DNA of 64,000 nt, taken from positions 4,154,001 to 4,218,000 of the forward strand of contig NZ_CP107799.1 of the NCBI RefSeq assembly GCF_041431135.1, written 5' to 3'. The position numbers were made by a program, and so were the translations under genes. The stretch's first letter is position 1; each line of letters starts with the position of its first letter. This DNA is from Streptomyces sp. NBC_00554. GTDB taxonomy: Bacteria > Actinomycetota > Actinomycetes > Streptomycetales > Streptomycetaceae. Shown here piece by piece: positions 16,209 through 24,184 of the stretch. A model generated the notes under the pieces. It ran no database searches. It was given only the letters and a program-made list of their open reading frames with translations, and had not been told where the DNA came from.

Positions 16209-16820
16209 TCAAGCGTCCGGCGTGCTGGAGCGAGCCCGGTGTGCGCGGACCTTGTTGAGGTTGCCGCAGTGTTCCATGGCGCACCAGCGGCGGCGGCCGG
16301 GGCGGGATGTGTCCACGAAGAGCAGGTAGCAGTTGTGGGATCCGCATTCGCGAATGCGGTCGGCGTGCGGGCCGGTGAAGAGGTCCACCGCGTCGCGCGC
16401 GACCGTGGAGAGAAGCTGCGTGCCCGTGGCTCCGGGGGCCCAGGCGCGGGTGCCGTCCGGCTCGATGCGGGCGGCGAGCGGGGGTTCGGCCGCGGCCGCG
16501 TTGACGACGGCCAGGTCGCGGGGGTTCGGGGGGCGGCCGTGCGCGCGGTCGGCCGTCAGCAGGAACAGGGCGTCACGAACCGACCGTGTGCGCTCCAACT
16601 CCCGCTGGGTTATGGACAGTTCGAGTCCGGGTGACAGGCGGCTGCGGTCCGCCCAGCGCGCCAGGTCGGACGGCTCGTGCAGCACCTCGTAGCGGGCGAA
16701 CTCGCCCGGACCGCCGGTCGTCAGCAGCTCCAGGCAGAGCGCTCCCGGGTCGAAGCGGAAGGCCTTTCCGCCGTGCGACACGAGGGTCATCCCTGGCGAT
16801 TCCATTGCGCGCTCGCTCAC
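16209..16820 (-). CDS. CGNR zinc-finger (ABATE-domain) protein, putative regulator
   Basis: 203 aa from GTG at 16820. The N-terminal part (about 20-150) is the stress-induced ABATE-like domain (L-C-L-E-L-L-T-T; S-V-R-D-A-L-F). The C-terminal treble-clef uses Cys159, Cys164, Cys180 and Cys185, ending in C-G-N-L-N-K where most members have C-G-N-R-x-K. Members are thought to bind DNA, but targets are generally unknown. The GTG directly abuts a 21-bp perfect palindrome, implying a leaderless message. Starts at 16805 or 16790 are possible alternatives. The last codons lie in a degenerate intergenic repeat. Confidence 0.8.
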   Translation of the reverse strand: MSERAMESPGMTLVSHGGKAFRFDPGALCLELLTTGGPGEFARYEVLHEPSDLARWADRSRLSPGLELSITQRELERTRSVRDALFLLTADRAHGRPPNPRDLAVVNAAAAEPPLAARIEPDGTRAWAPGATGTQLLSTVARDAVDLFTGPHADRIRECGSHNCYLLFVDTSRPGRRRWCAMEHCGNLNKVRAHRARSSTPDA

Positions 16821-16841
16821 GTAACCACTATAAGTGGTTAC
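16821..16841. promoter_or_regulatory. Perfect 21-bp palindrome forming a bidirectional promoter/operator
   Basis: GTAACCACT (16821-16829), ATA, AGTGGTTAC (16833-16841). It fills the whole space between two divergent start codons. The centre gives a -10-like TATAGT on the minus strand and TATAAG on the plus strand, each placed so that transcription would begin at or next to the start codon. On the plus strand TTGCGC at 16805-16810 could be the -35. The CGNR protein is the obvious candidate ligand. Confidence 0.75.
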
Positions 16842-16842
16842 C

Positions 16843-17301
16843 ATGACACACGCGACCCTGCACTGGAAGCTCGTCATCGACTCTGCCGACCCGCACTCCC
16901 AGGCCGACTTCTGGGCCGCCGCGCTCGGCTACGAGGTCGAGGACAACAGCGCGCTCGTCGAACAACTGCTGGGCGCCGGTGCCGTACCGGCCGAGCTCAC
17001 CGTCGAGTCCCACGGCCGCCGGGCCTTCCGGGACCTGATCGCCGTACGGCATCCGGACGATCCGTACGAGGAGGCGAGCGGGACCGGGCTCGGGCGGCGG
17101 CTGCTCTTCCAGCGGGTGCCGGAGCCGAAGACGGTCAAGAACCGGCTGCATCTGGACCTGCACGCGGGGGCGGAGCGGCGCGAGGCGGAGGTCGCGCGGC
17201 TGGAGGGGCTCGGCGCGAGTGTGCTGCGGCAGGTGAAGGAGCCCGGGGGTGAGTGGGTGGTGATGACCGACCCTGAGGGGAACGAGTTCTGCGTTCAGTA
17301 G
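16843..17301 (+). CDS. VOC-family (glyoxalase/bleomycin-resistance-like) protein
   Basis: 152 aa with one VOC fold made of two beta-alpha-beta-beta-beta units: L-H-W-K-L-V-I-D-S-A-D-P at the start, L-H-L-D-L-H-A-G in the middle and V-V-M-T-D-P-E-G-N-E-F-C at the end. His and Glu in these strands could bind a metal. The ATG at 16843 sits one base after the palindrome, with no room for a ribosome site. A GTG at 16834 inside the palindrome is in frame but unlikely. Substrate unknown; divergent from and probably co-controlled with the CGNR gene. Confidence 0.85.
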   Translation: MTHATLHWKLVIDSADPHSQADFWAAALGYEVEDNSALVEQLLGAGAVPAELTVESHGRRAFRDLIAVRHPDDPYEEASGTGLGRRLLFQRVPEPKTVKNRLHLDLHAGAERREAEVARLEGLGASVLRQVKEPGGEWVVMTDPEGNEFCVQ

Positions 17302-17470
17302 ACGGTTCGCCGTACTGCCAAGGCGGTTCGTCCCACGGCTTAGCGGTTCGTCGTACGGCCGGGGATCCTGGCGCGAACTGATCGCATCCGCTATCTGAAC
17401 AGCCGTGACCGGATTGCGCTCTTGACGGAGCTTCAGGCTCAGCTTCACCATCAGGCACCCCATTCACTGT

Positions 17471-17488
17471 GGAATCCCTGTGGATTCC
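17471..17488 (+). promoter_or_regulatory. Inverted repeat in the leader of the aminopeptidase gene
   Basis: GGAATCC (17471-17477) and GGATTCC (17482-17488) with a 4-nt spacer, 22 bases before the ATG. It could be an operator or an RNA hairpin affecting translation. Upstream, CGGTTCGTC-like sequences recur three times between 17305 and 17355. Confidence 0.45.
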
Positions 17489-17510
17489 CACGGAATTCGG
17501 AGCCCCCCAC

Positions 17511-18458
17511 ATGAAGCTCTCCATTCCCGGGCGTGCAGGTACGGCTGCCATGGTCACCGCCGTCACGCTCCTCACCACCGGCGCGATAACCGGCGCGGCA
17601 CCCGCATCCCCGCTCGCGGTTGCCGCGCCCGATCTCCCCGTGGCCAACGTCAAGGCCCATCTCGCACAGCTCCAGTCCATCGCCACCGCCAACGGCGGCA
17701 ACCGCGCCCACGGCCGCACCGGCTACAAGGCGTCCCTCGACTACGCGAAGGCCAAGCTGGACGCGGCCGGATTCACCACGACCGTCCAGCAGTTCACGTC
17801 TGGCGGACGCACCGGCTACAACCTGATCGCCGACTGGCCCGGCGGCGACACCAATCAGGTCGTCATGTCGGGGTCCCACCTCGACAGCGTGACGGCGGGG
17901 GCCGGCATCAACGACAACGGGTCCGGATCGGCCGCGGTCCTCGAGGCCGCGCTCACCGTCTCCCGTACGCAGTACCAGCCCACCAAGCATCTGCGGTTCG
18001 CCTGGTGGGGTGCGGAGGAACTGGGCATGGTCGGTTCGCGGTACTACGTGAACAGCCTGACCACCGCGAACCGTTCGAAGATCAGCGGCTATCTCAACTT
18101 CGACATGATCGGCTCGCCGAACCCCGGCTACTTCGTCTACGACGACGACCCCGCCATCGAGAAGACCTTCCAGAACTACTTCGCGGGCATCGGCATCGCG
18201 ACGGAGATCGAGACCGAGGGCGACGGCCGCTCCGACCACGCCCCCTTCAAGAACGCGGGCATCCCCGTCGGCGGCCTCTTCAGCGGCGCGGACTACATCA
18301 AGACGGCGGCCCAGGCTGCGAAGTGGGGCGGTACGTCGGGCAGAGCCTTCGACGCCTGCTACCACTCCTCGTGCGACACGACGTCGAACATCAACGACAC
18401 GGCGCTGGACCGGAACGGGGACGCACTGGCCTACGCGGTGTGGGAGCTGTCCTCATAG
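17511..18458 (+). CDS. Secreted M28 zinc aminopeptidase (S. griseus aminopeptidase type)
   Basis: 315 aa from ATG 17511; an upstream in-frame ATG at 17469 would spoil the signal peptide. Residues 1-~38 are a Sec signal (positive start, hydrophobic T-A-A-M-V-T-A-V-T-L-L, then A-x-A sites). The two-zinc site is complete: H123 and D135 (S-H-L-D and N-D-N-G-S-G), E169-E170 (catalytic base and ligand), D198 (F-D-M-I-G) and H243 (S-D-H-A-P-F). Two cysteines near the end (C-Y-H-S-S-C) probably form a disulfide. It should remove hydrophobic N-terminal residues from extracellular peptides. Confidence 0.93.
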   Translation: MKLSIPGRAGTAAMVTAVTLLTTGAITGAAPASPLAVAAPDLPVANVKAHLAQLQSIATANGGNRAHGRTGYKASLDYAKAKLDAAGFTTTVQQFTSGGRTGYNLIADWPGGDTNQVVMSGSHLDSVTAGAGINDNGSGSAAVLEAALTVSRTQYQPTKHLRFAWWGAEELGMVGSRYYVNSLTTANRSKISGYLNFDMIGSPNPGYFVYDDDPAIEKTFQNYFAGIGIATEIETEGDGRSDHAPFKNAGIPVGGLFSGADYIKTAAQAAKWGGTSGRAFDACYHSSCDTTSNINDTALDRNGDALAYAVWELSS

Positions 18459-18564
18459 GCAGCTGGCGGTAGCGCTGTGCGGTAGGCGATTCGCGGCACG
18501 CGCCTGAACTCGGCCTCGGCGGAGCACATCTCGTTCCGCCGGGGCCTGTTCGGTTCCGGGCTCG

Positions 18565-19773
18565 TCAGTGGTCGCGGGCCCGTTCGGTCAGGCGGCCCAT
18601 GCGGGTGCGGGCCTTTTCGAGTTGTTCGATGTCGTCGGCGGCGGGGCCTTCGCCCGCCACGAGCTCGGTCCACACCTCGATCAGATCGCGCCCGAGGTTC
18701 AGCCCCTGCAAGGGGTCGCGGACGGCGCGCCAGGCCGTGGCCGCGCTCTGTACGTTGCCGTACGCGGCGTCCAGGTCCCGGTGCCGGCGGAGGACCCTGG
18801 CCAGGTCGAGCGACAGGTGGAAGGACCGGACCGCGTCGCCGGCCAAGTAGGCGATGTACGCGGACAGTTCGCGCAGCCGGAGCACCTCGGGGTGCTCCGG
18901 GCCCAGCGCCTGCGCCGCCTCTGCAACGGCCCGCTCCGCCATGCCCGCGGCCTCTTCGATCCTGCCCTCCTTCACGGCCTCGTTGATCCGCGTCAGGGGT
19001 TCCGCGAGAAAGGCCGCCTCGCCCGGTGCTTCCGACACCGGCGCCAGTACCGATTCGGCGACGGCGTCGAAGCCCCGCGGAGGTGTGGGCTTCGGATCCG
19101 GCTCGGGGTCCGGCTCCAGACCCAGGCGCATCAGGGACATGGCGGTCTCCCGAGCGGGAGCCTGGCCCGGTGCCGGGCCGAACACACCCGTCGGGGGTGC
19201 GGCCACACCGTACGAGGCGTCCCTCGGCTCGGGGCCGGTGGCTGCGGGGGGCCACACGGGTTCGGCCGGCGGGGGCCACACCGGTTCGGCCGGCGGGGCG
19301 GTGGGCGTCACGGGCAGCGAGGGCCTCGGCCTCACCGGCGGTTGTTCATTCTGTGGCGCCTGTTGCATCTGCCGGGGCTCGGGCGGCTGCTGCTGCGGCT
19401 CGAACCGTTGCGGCTCCCCCATGTGGTGGCTCGACCCGTCCACGTACACCTGAATGGGTACGACGAAGCCGGTGCGTTCGTCGTGGATCGAGGCGAGGAC
19501 GGGTTGGCCGATGGAGAGGGCGATGCGGTGGAGGTGGTTGAGGACGGCGTCCTGAACCGTCTCGCCGGGGGCGGCGACGACCGGCATGCCGCCGACCGTG
19601 GCCTCGCCGCCGACCGGGACGGCTCCCCCGACCGGAGCGGCGCCTCCCGCCGGGGCCGGCACCCGTACCTCGATCGGCGTCACCCCGGCGGCCGGGTGCT
19701 CCCCGGCGACGGCATCCTGCTCGGCGCGCCGCCGCTTGAGTTCCCGCTTCTGTTCGCGGCTGAGTCGAGACAT
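18565..19773 (-). CDS. TPR-containing protein with Pro-rich middle
   Basis: 402 aa from ATG 19773 (GAGGG four bases upstream). The N-terminus is a charged helix (R-E-Q-K-R-E-L-K-R-R-R), followed by a small folded region around residues 75-130 (A-V-L-N-H-L-H-R-I-A-L-S-I-G-Q-P) and a Pro/Gln-rich stretch with two E-P-V-W-P-P repeats. The C-terminal third (about 270-395) consists of alpha-helical repeats resembling TPRs (A-E-R-A-V-A-E-A-A-Q-A-L-G-P-E-H-P-E-V). No catalytic motif; probably a cytoplasmic scaffold. Its start lies seven bases after the stop of the small lipoprotein ORF at 19781-19945. Confidence 0.8.
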   Translation of the reverse strand: MSRLSREQKRELKRRRAEQDAVAGEHPAAGVTPIEVRVPAPAGGAAPVGGAVPVGGEATVGGMPVVAAPGETVQDAVLNHLHRIALSIGQPVLASIHDERTGFVVPIQVYVDGSSHHMGEPQRFEPQQQPPEPRQMQQAPQNEQPPVRPRPSLPVTPTAPPAEPVWPPPAEPVWPPAATGPEPRDASYGVAAPPTGVFGPAPGQAPARETAMSLMRLGLEPDPEPDPKPTPPRGFDAVAESVLAPVSEAPGEAAFLAEPLTRINEAVKEGRIEEAAGMAERAVAEAAQALGPEHPEVLRLRELSAYIAYLAGDAVRSFHLSLDLARVLRRHRDLDAAYGNVQSAATAWRAVRDPLQGLNLGRDLIEVWTELVAGEGPAADDIEQLEKARTRMGRLTERARDH

Positions 19774-19780
19774 CGTGCCC

Positions 19781-19945
19781 TCACTCGGGGTGATCGGGGG
19801 AGGAAGGGGAGGACGGAGCGGAGAGATCCGAGGGTGACGAACCGGTAGCGCCCACTGACTCACCCTGGTCCCGCAGACCACAGCCCGTCAACGTGGGCAG
19901 TCCCGTGACGGACACGACCCCGGTGGCGATCATCCTCGTACGCAT
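19781..19945 (-). CDS. Very small predicted lipoprotein
   Basis: 54 aa starting at ATG 19945 with a G/A-rich ribosome site (GAGAGGGGCGAGG) directly upstream. The protein has M-R-T-R-M, a short hydrophobic core and a lipobox L-T-G-C at about residues 19-22, then a Ser/Pro/Asp-rich remainder that looks disordered. It ends seven bases before the TPR gene, so the two would be co-transcribed and coupled. The lipobox, ribosome site and spacing support it; the length and lack of a recognisable family argue for caution. Confidence 0.5.
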   Translation of the reverse strand: MRTRMIATGVVSVTGLPTLTGCGLRDQGESVGATGSSPSDLSAPSSPSSPDHPE

Positions 19946-20097
19946 CCTCGCCCCTCTCCTCGTCCCGGCCCAGGCCGGGGTGCCGGATCCACGTTCGCAC
20001 CGCCTCCGGCCTTCTGGCCTTCTGACCTTCAGGCCTTCTGACCGAGACTGACGCCGATCACCGACCGCATGGTTTCCGTGGCCGCTCGACTGGACTG

Positions 20098-20132
20098 CTA
20101 CATGCGTACGCATATATTGTGCACGCATGTAG
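20098..20132. promoter_or_regulatory. 35-bp dyad upstream of the FMN reductase gene
   Basis: CTACATGCGT (20098-20107) and ACGCATGTAG (20123-20132) are perfect 10-bp arms with a 15-bp spacer. The left part also contains the self-palindrome TGCGTACGCA, and the spacer includes an A/T-rich CATATATTG that could be a -10. It lies 41 bases before the ATG at 20174. The geometry fits a TetR/MarR-type operator, but no regulator gene is adjacent. Confidence 0.65.
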
Positions 20133-20173
20133 TCGCGGCAGTCGCCGTTGGCACGCGCACTCCAGGGGGACCC

Positions 20174-20755
20174 ATGACCCGCCAGTTCCTGTTCCTGCTC
20201 GGCAGCAGCCGCTCGGACAGCAACACCGAGATGCTGGCCCGCAAGGCCGCCGAGCAGTTGCCCTCGGAGGTCGGGCAGCGCTGGCTGCGCCTCGCCGAGC
20301 ATCCGCTGCCGGACTTCCCGGACCTGCGCCACGACAGCGACCATGTCCGGCCGACCGAGGGCAACACGGGCCTGCTCTTCGACGCGACGCTCGCCGCGAC
20401 GGACATCGTCATCGCGTCGCCGCTGTACTGGTACTCGGTCTCCTCCCTCACCAAGCGCTACCTCGACTACTGGTCGGGCTGGCTGCGCACCCCCGGCGTC
20501 GACTTCAAGGCCACGCTGGCGGGGCGCAACCTGTGGGGCGTCACCGTGCTGGCGCACGAGGAGCAGGAGGTCGCCGATCCGCTGGTCGGCACCCTGAACC
20601 ACTCGGCCGCGTACATGGGCATGCGCTTCGGTGGCGTCCTGCTCGGCAACGGCAGCAAGCCCGGTGACGTACTCAATGACACCGAGGCCCTGGCCCGCGC
20701 GAAGACGTTCTTCGCGCAGCAGCCGCCGCTCGCGCGGTTCCCGTACGAGAGCTGA
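20174..20755 (+). CDS. NAD(P)H-dependent FMN reductase / flavodoxin-fold quinone reductase
   Basis: 193 aa flavodoxin-like fold. The phosphate loop G-S-S-R-S-D-S-N-T-E is at residues 9-18, the second flavin loop S-P-L-Y-W-Y-S-V-S near residue 80, and K-R-Y-L-D-Y-W follows. ATG 20174 has AGGGGGA upstream; the upstream open frame is not coding in character. Such enzymes reduce flavins, quinones or azo/nitro compounds. A striking dyad at 20098-20132 suggests the gene is inducible. Confidence 0.85.
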   Translation: MTRQFLFLLGSSRSDSNTEMLARKAAEQLPSEVGQRWLRLAEHPLPDFPDLRHDSDHVRPTEGNTGLLFDATLAATDIVIASPLYWYSVSSLTKRYLDYWSGWLRTPGVDFKATLAGRNLWGVTVLAHEEQEVADPLVGTLNHSAAYMGMRFGGVLLGNGSKPGDVLNDTEALARAKTFFAQQPPLARFPYES

Positions 20756-20772
20756 GTGGGGCAGGCCGGGCC

Positions 20773-21663
20773 TCAGGCCGTGATGTCCTTCGTCGTGAAC
20801 CGCGCCCAGGCCGCCGACCCGAACACCGCCGCGTACAGGGCCTGCAGGCCGAGGTTGCGGACCAGGTCGTCCCAGTACACCGGGTCGCGCATGAGGTCGG
20901 CGAAGGACAGCCAGTAGTGGGAGAAGAAGTACGGCTGGAGCGCGTGGAGTTGGGGGATCTGGTCGAGGATCTGGATGGTGATGAGGAGTCCGACGGTCGT
21001 CGCCATCGCCGCGATGCCACTGCCGGTCAGCGTCGAGATGAACAGGCCGAGCGCCGCGACGCCGATCAGTGACGCGGCGACGACCAGCGCGATGAGCAGG
21101 GCTCTGCCAAGTCCCTCCGCGAAGCTGATCCGGGTCCCGGAGATCGTCGTCAGCTCGCCGAGTGGGAACAGCAGCGCGCCCATCGCGAGCGCCGAGGTCG
21201 CCACTACGAGGGTCGCGACCAGGCAGAACGTCATGGTGGTCGCGTACTTGGTGAGGAGGAGGCGGGTTCGGCCCGCGGGTGCGACCAGGAGGTAGCGCAG
21301 GGTTCCCGCGTTCGCCTCGCCCGCGATCGCGTCGCCCGCGATGACGCCGATCGCCATCGGCAGGAAGAAGGGGAGCGTCGCGGCGAGCGCCGTGAACACC
21401 AGGAACAGGCCGTTGTTGGTGATCTGCGAGATGAACGCCGGCCCACCGCCGCCGCCTTCGCCGCCCCCGGATCCGTCGCCCGTCTCGATCTTGATGGCGA
21501 TACCGATGAGGACGGGCACCGCCGCGAGCACGCCGAGCAGCGCGATGGTCCGCCACCGCCGGAAGGTGGTGACCAGCTCGCTGCGGAACAGTCCGAACGT
21601 CCACAGCGGGCTTGGCGTACGTGGCGTCCGCACACCTACGTCTACGACCTCAGCCCGCGACAT
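20773..21663 (-). CDS. ABC exporter permease (ABC-2 type)
   Basis: 296 aa with about six transmembrane segments. The first helix (R-T-I-A-L-L-G-V-L-A-A-V-P-V-L-I-G) is followed by a Gly-rich extracytoplasmic loop and then the ABC-2 core (G-D-A-I-A-G-E-A-N-A-G-T-L-R-Y-L-L). ATG 21663 overlaps the ATPase stop by 14 bp. It pairs with the ATPase at 21650 and lies in one operon with the LolA-like protein at 22740, hinting at lipoprotein or lipid export, but the substrate is unknown. Confidence 0.88.
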   Translation of the reverse strand: MSRAEVVDVGVRTPRTPSPLWTFGLFRSELVTTFRRWRTIALLGVLAAVPVLIGIAIKIETGDGSGGGEGGGGGPAFISQITNNGLFLVFTALAATLPFFLPMAIGVIAGDAIAGEANAGTLRYLLVAPAGRTRLLLTKYATTMTFCLVATLVVATSALAMGALLFPLGELTTISGTRISFAEGLGRALLIALVVAASLIGVAALGLFISTLTGSGIAAMATTVGLLITIQILDQIPQLHALQPYFFSHYWLSFADLMRDPVYWDDLVRNLGLQALYAAVFGSAAWARFTTKDITA

Positions 21664-22675
21664 CGAAGCCCTCCCCCGTCAGCGCCACGAACGCGTCCTC
21701 CAGCGAGGCCCGTTCGACCCCGAAGCCGCGGACCCGGACGCCCGCCGTGACCAACGCGGCGTTCAGCTCGGCGAGTTCGCGGTCCGGAGGCTCGGCGCTC
21801 ACCCCTGTGTCCGTCACGACGAGATCTCCGACTCCTTGTTCCTTCAGTACGCGCGCCGCGTCCGCCGGGTCGGGAGTCGTCACGACGAGACGTCCGCGCG
21901 CACCCGCCGCGAGGTCGGCCACCGCACCCTGGGTGATGAGCCGGCCCTGCGCCATCACGGCCGCGTGGGTGCACACCTGCTCGATCTCGTCGAGCAGGTG
22001 CGAGGAGAGGAAGACGGTCGTGCCGTCCGAGGCCAACTCCCTTATCAGGGAACGGATTTCGCGCATGCCCTGCGGATCGAGGCCGTTGGTCGGTTCGTCC
22101 AGGACGAGCAGGCGGCGGGGCTGGAGCAGCGCGGCCGCGAGCCCGAGCCGCTGCTTCATGCCGAGTGAGTAAGCCTTCGCCTTCTTGCCCGCGGCGGCGG
22201 CGAGTCCGACCCGGTCGAGGGTGGCCGCGACGCGCGTACGCCGGGTGCGCGGGTCGGCGGTCGGGTCTGCGGCGTCGTACCGGAGGAGGTTGTCGCGCCC
22301 GGAGAGGAAGCCGTACAGCGCGGGGCCCTCGATGAGTGCGCCGACGTGCGGGAGCACGGCGCGGGTGGCCCGGGGCATGGGCTGCCCCAGGACGCGCGCC
22401 GTGCCCGAGGTCGGCTCGATCAGGCCCATCAGCATGCGGATGGTGGTGGTCTTGCCCGAGCCGTTCGGCCCCAGGAAGCCGAAGACGCTGCCCGCCGGGA
22501 CGGTCAGGTCCAGGCCGTCGACGGCGAGCTGTCCGCCGCGGAAGCGCTTGGTGAGCGCACGGGTGACGATCACGGTGTCGGCGTCGGCTTCCTCAACCGT
22601 GTTCGCCGTGACCGTGCTCACCGCTCCTCCCGTGTCGCCCACCGGGTCGGGCTCCGCGGCGGACAGTTCCTCCAT
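21650..22675 (-). CDS. ABC exporter ATP-binding protein
   Basis: 341 aa. An acidic N-terminal ~35 residues precede a standard ABC domain: Walker A G-P-N-G-S-G-K-T-T-T, signature Y-S-L-G-M-K-Q-R-L, Walker B L-L-V-L-D-E-P-T-N-G-L-D and the switch His in S-S-H-L-L. The C-terminal ~100 residues are the extension common on multidrug-type ABC-2 partners. ATG 22675 is chosen (GGGAG just upstream); the open frame continues into the spacer but has no ribosome site. Confidence 0.92.
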   Translation of the reverse strand: MEELSAAEPDPVGDTGGAVSTVTANTVEEADADTVIVTRALTKRFRGGQLAVDGLDLTVPAGSVFGFLGPNGSGKTTTIRMLMGLIEPTSGTARVLGQPMPRATRAVLPHVGALIEGPALYGFLSGRDNLLRYDAADPTADPRTRRTRVAATLDRVGLAAAAGKKAKAYSLGMKQRLGLAAALLQPRRLLVLDEPTNGLDPQGMREIRSLIRELASDGTTVFLSSHLLDEIEQVCTHAAVMAQGRLITQGAVADLAAGARGRLVVTTPDPADAARVLKEQGVGDLVVTDTGVSAEPPDRELAELNAALVTAGVRVRGFGVERASLEDAFVALTGEGFDVAG

Positions 22676-22739
22676 GGGCTCCCTCAATCTCGATTCGCCG
22701 CGCGTGTACGGGACTTCGCGCGACGCGTCCCTACGAGTC

Positions 22740-23951
22740 CTACTGGGCCGCGTTGGCCGCCTTGACCAGCGCGTCCTTGGTGACGGCACCGGCGTACACC
22801 TTGCCGTCGTCCGTGATCAGCGCGTTGACCAGGCGGGTCGAGAAGACCGTGCCCGAGCCGAACTTACCGCTGACCTGGTCGCCGAGGGAGTTCAGGAATC
22901 CATCGACGTCGCTGTTGCCGGAGGAGCCGGACGGTACGCCCTCGCCGCCGGTGTCGAACTCGGCGATGGCGTTCCAGCCCTCGCCGATGGTCTTGAGCCC
23001 TTCGAGTCCGTCGAGTCCCGCGCCCAGGTCCTCGTCGGACTTCTGGGAGGACTCCGGCGCCTGCACCTCGTCGCCCTCGGTGACCTTCGCACCCTTGGGC
23101 GGGGTGAAGTCGAAGGTCGACGCGGCCGGCTTGGAGAAGTCGACCTTGGTGAAGCCCGCGTCCACGACGGCCGCGCCGCCGCTCGCCGGGGTGAGCGTGA
23201 ACTTCAGCGGCAGCCCCGTCTTCGAGTCGACCGCGATGGTGATCGCGCCGACCGTGGAGCCGGACTGCTTGGGCTTGATGAGCAGCTTGTACGCGTCTCG
23301 GCCCGCGACCTGCGCGGTGCCGTCGACGGTCACGGAGGTGGTGTCGTCGACGGCCTTGAGGGCCTCGTCGGCGAGCTCCTTGGGAGTGGCCGGGACGTCC
23401 TCCTGCTCCTTCTGCGCCCCGGACTTGGAGGTGGTCGCGTGGTAGACCTCGTTCGACTCGCTGTCGTAGCCCCACACGTCCGTGCCGTTGTGGATGAGGC
23501 TGTACTCGGCGGCGCTGTCCAGGAGGGAGATCTTGGACTTGTCCGGGCCGTCGGCCGCGATCCGCAGGGTGTGCGTGCCGGAGGCCAGCTCCATGAGCTT
23601 GGACGACGGATCGGCGGACGAACCGCCGTCGGGGCCCTGTACGGCGCCGGAAGCGAAGCTGCTCTCCAGGCCGCCGAGGTCGGGCAGCCCCAGGTCGGTG
23701 CTGATCTTGACGGTGCCGGACAGCTGCTCGACGTCCGATTTGGCGATCTTCTCGATGAGCTGCTGGGCGCTGATCTTCGGCAGGTCGGGGTCACCGGAGT
23801 CGGCGAGCGCCGGGACCAGCCCGATCGTCGCCGCCGCCACGCCCATCACCGCGACCGGGACGACGTAACGCGCCGCCTTCCGCCGGCCTGCGCGCACATC
23901 CTCGGCCTCGCCGGCGTTCGTGCTGCTGTCGTCGGATTCGTACGGTGCCAT
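22740..23951 (-). CDS. LolA/RseB-like exported protein
   Basis: 403 aa. A membrane-proximal helix at about 28-52 ends A-L-A-D-S, a possible signal cleavage or anchor. The mature part has the antiparallel beta pattern of the LolA/LppX/RseB fold: D-V-W-G-Y-D-S-E-S-N-E-V-Y-H, D-A-Y-K-L-L-I-K-P, V-D-S-K-T-G-L-P-L-K-F. First gene of the operon with the ABC ATPase and permease, 64 bases upstream of the ATPase. In Gram-positives such folds carry lipids or sense envelope stress; a hydrophobic ligand handed to or from the ABC pump is my inference. Confidence 0.82.
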   Translation of the reverse strand: MAPYESDDSSTNAGEAEDVRAGRRKAARYVVPVAVMGVAAATIGLVPALADSGDPDLPKISAQQLIEKIAKSDVEQLSGTVKISTDLGLPDLGGLESSFASGAVQGPDGGSSADPSSKLMELASGTHTLRIAADGPDKSKISLLDSAAEYSLIHNGTDVWGYDSESNEVYHATTSKSGAQKEQEDVPATPKELADEALKAVDDTTSVTVDGTAQVAGRDAYKLLIKPKQSGSTVGAITIAVDSKTGLPLKFTLTPASGGAAVVDAGFTKVDFSKPAASTFDFTPPKGAKVTEGDEVQAPESSQKSDEDLGAGLDGLEGLKTIGEGWNAIAEFDTGGEGVPSGSSGNSDVDGFLNSLGDQVSGKFGSGTVFSTRLVNALITDDGKVYAGAVTKDALVKAANAAQ

Positions 23952-24121
23952 GTGTGCCTTACCTCCGTCGTCGGCGGCGGCTCGTCGTCCTGCACTGGTC
24001 CACTCTTAGCCGCCATTCTCACCCGAACCGGTGAGGAGTGGTGTTCTCAATCTGACCAAATCGGCAAGAGAGAAGCGTCAGACCCCGGACTCAACTCCAC
24101 GTACTCCTGCGGTATGACGTC

Positions 24122-24173
24122 ACGAGGTGGCGCCTCCCCCAACCCGTAGGGGTCGGAGGAGGCGCCACCTCGT
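24122..24173 (-). terminator. Strong stem-loop terminator after the CHRD protein gene
   Basis: ACGAGGTGGCGCCTCC (24122-24137) and its exact complement at 24158-24173 form a 16-bp stem with a 20-nt loop, 11 bases after the stop at 24185. Confidence 0.85.
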
Positions 24174-24184
24174 CGATCGGGCCG

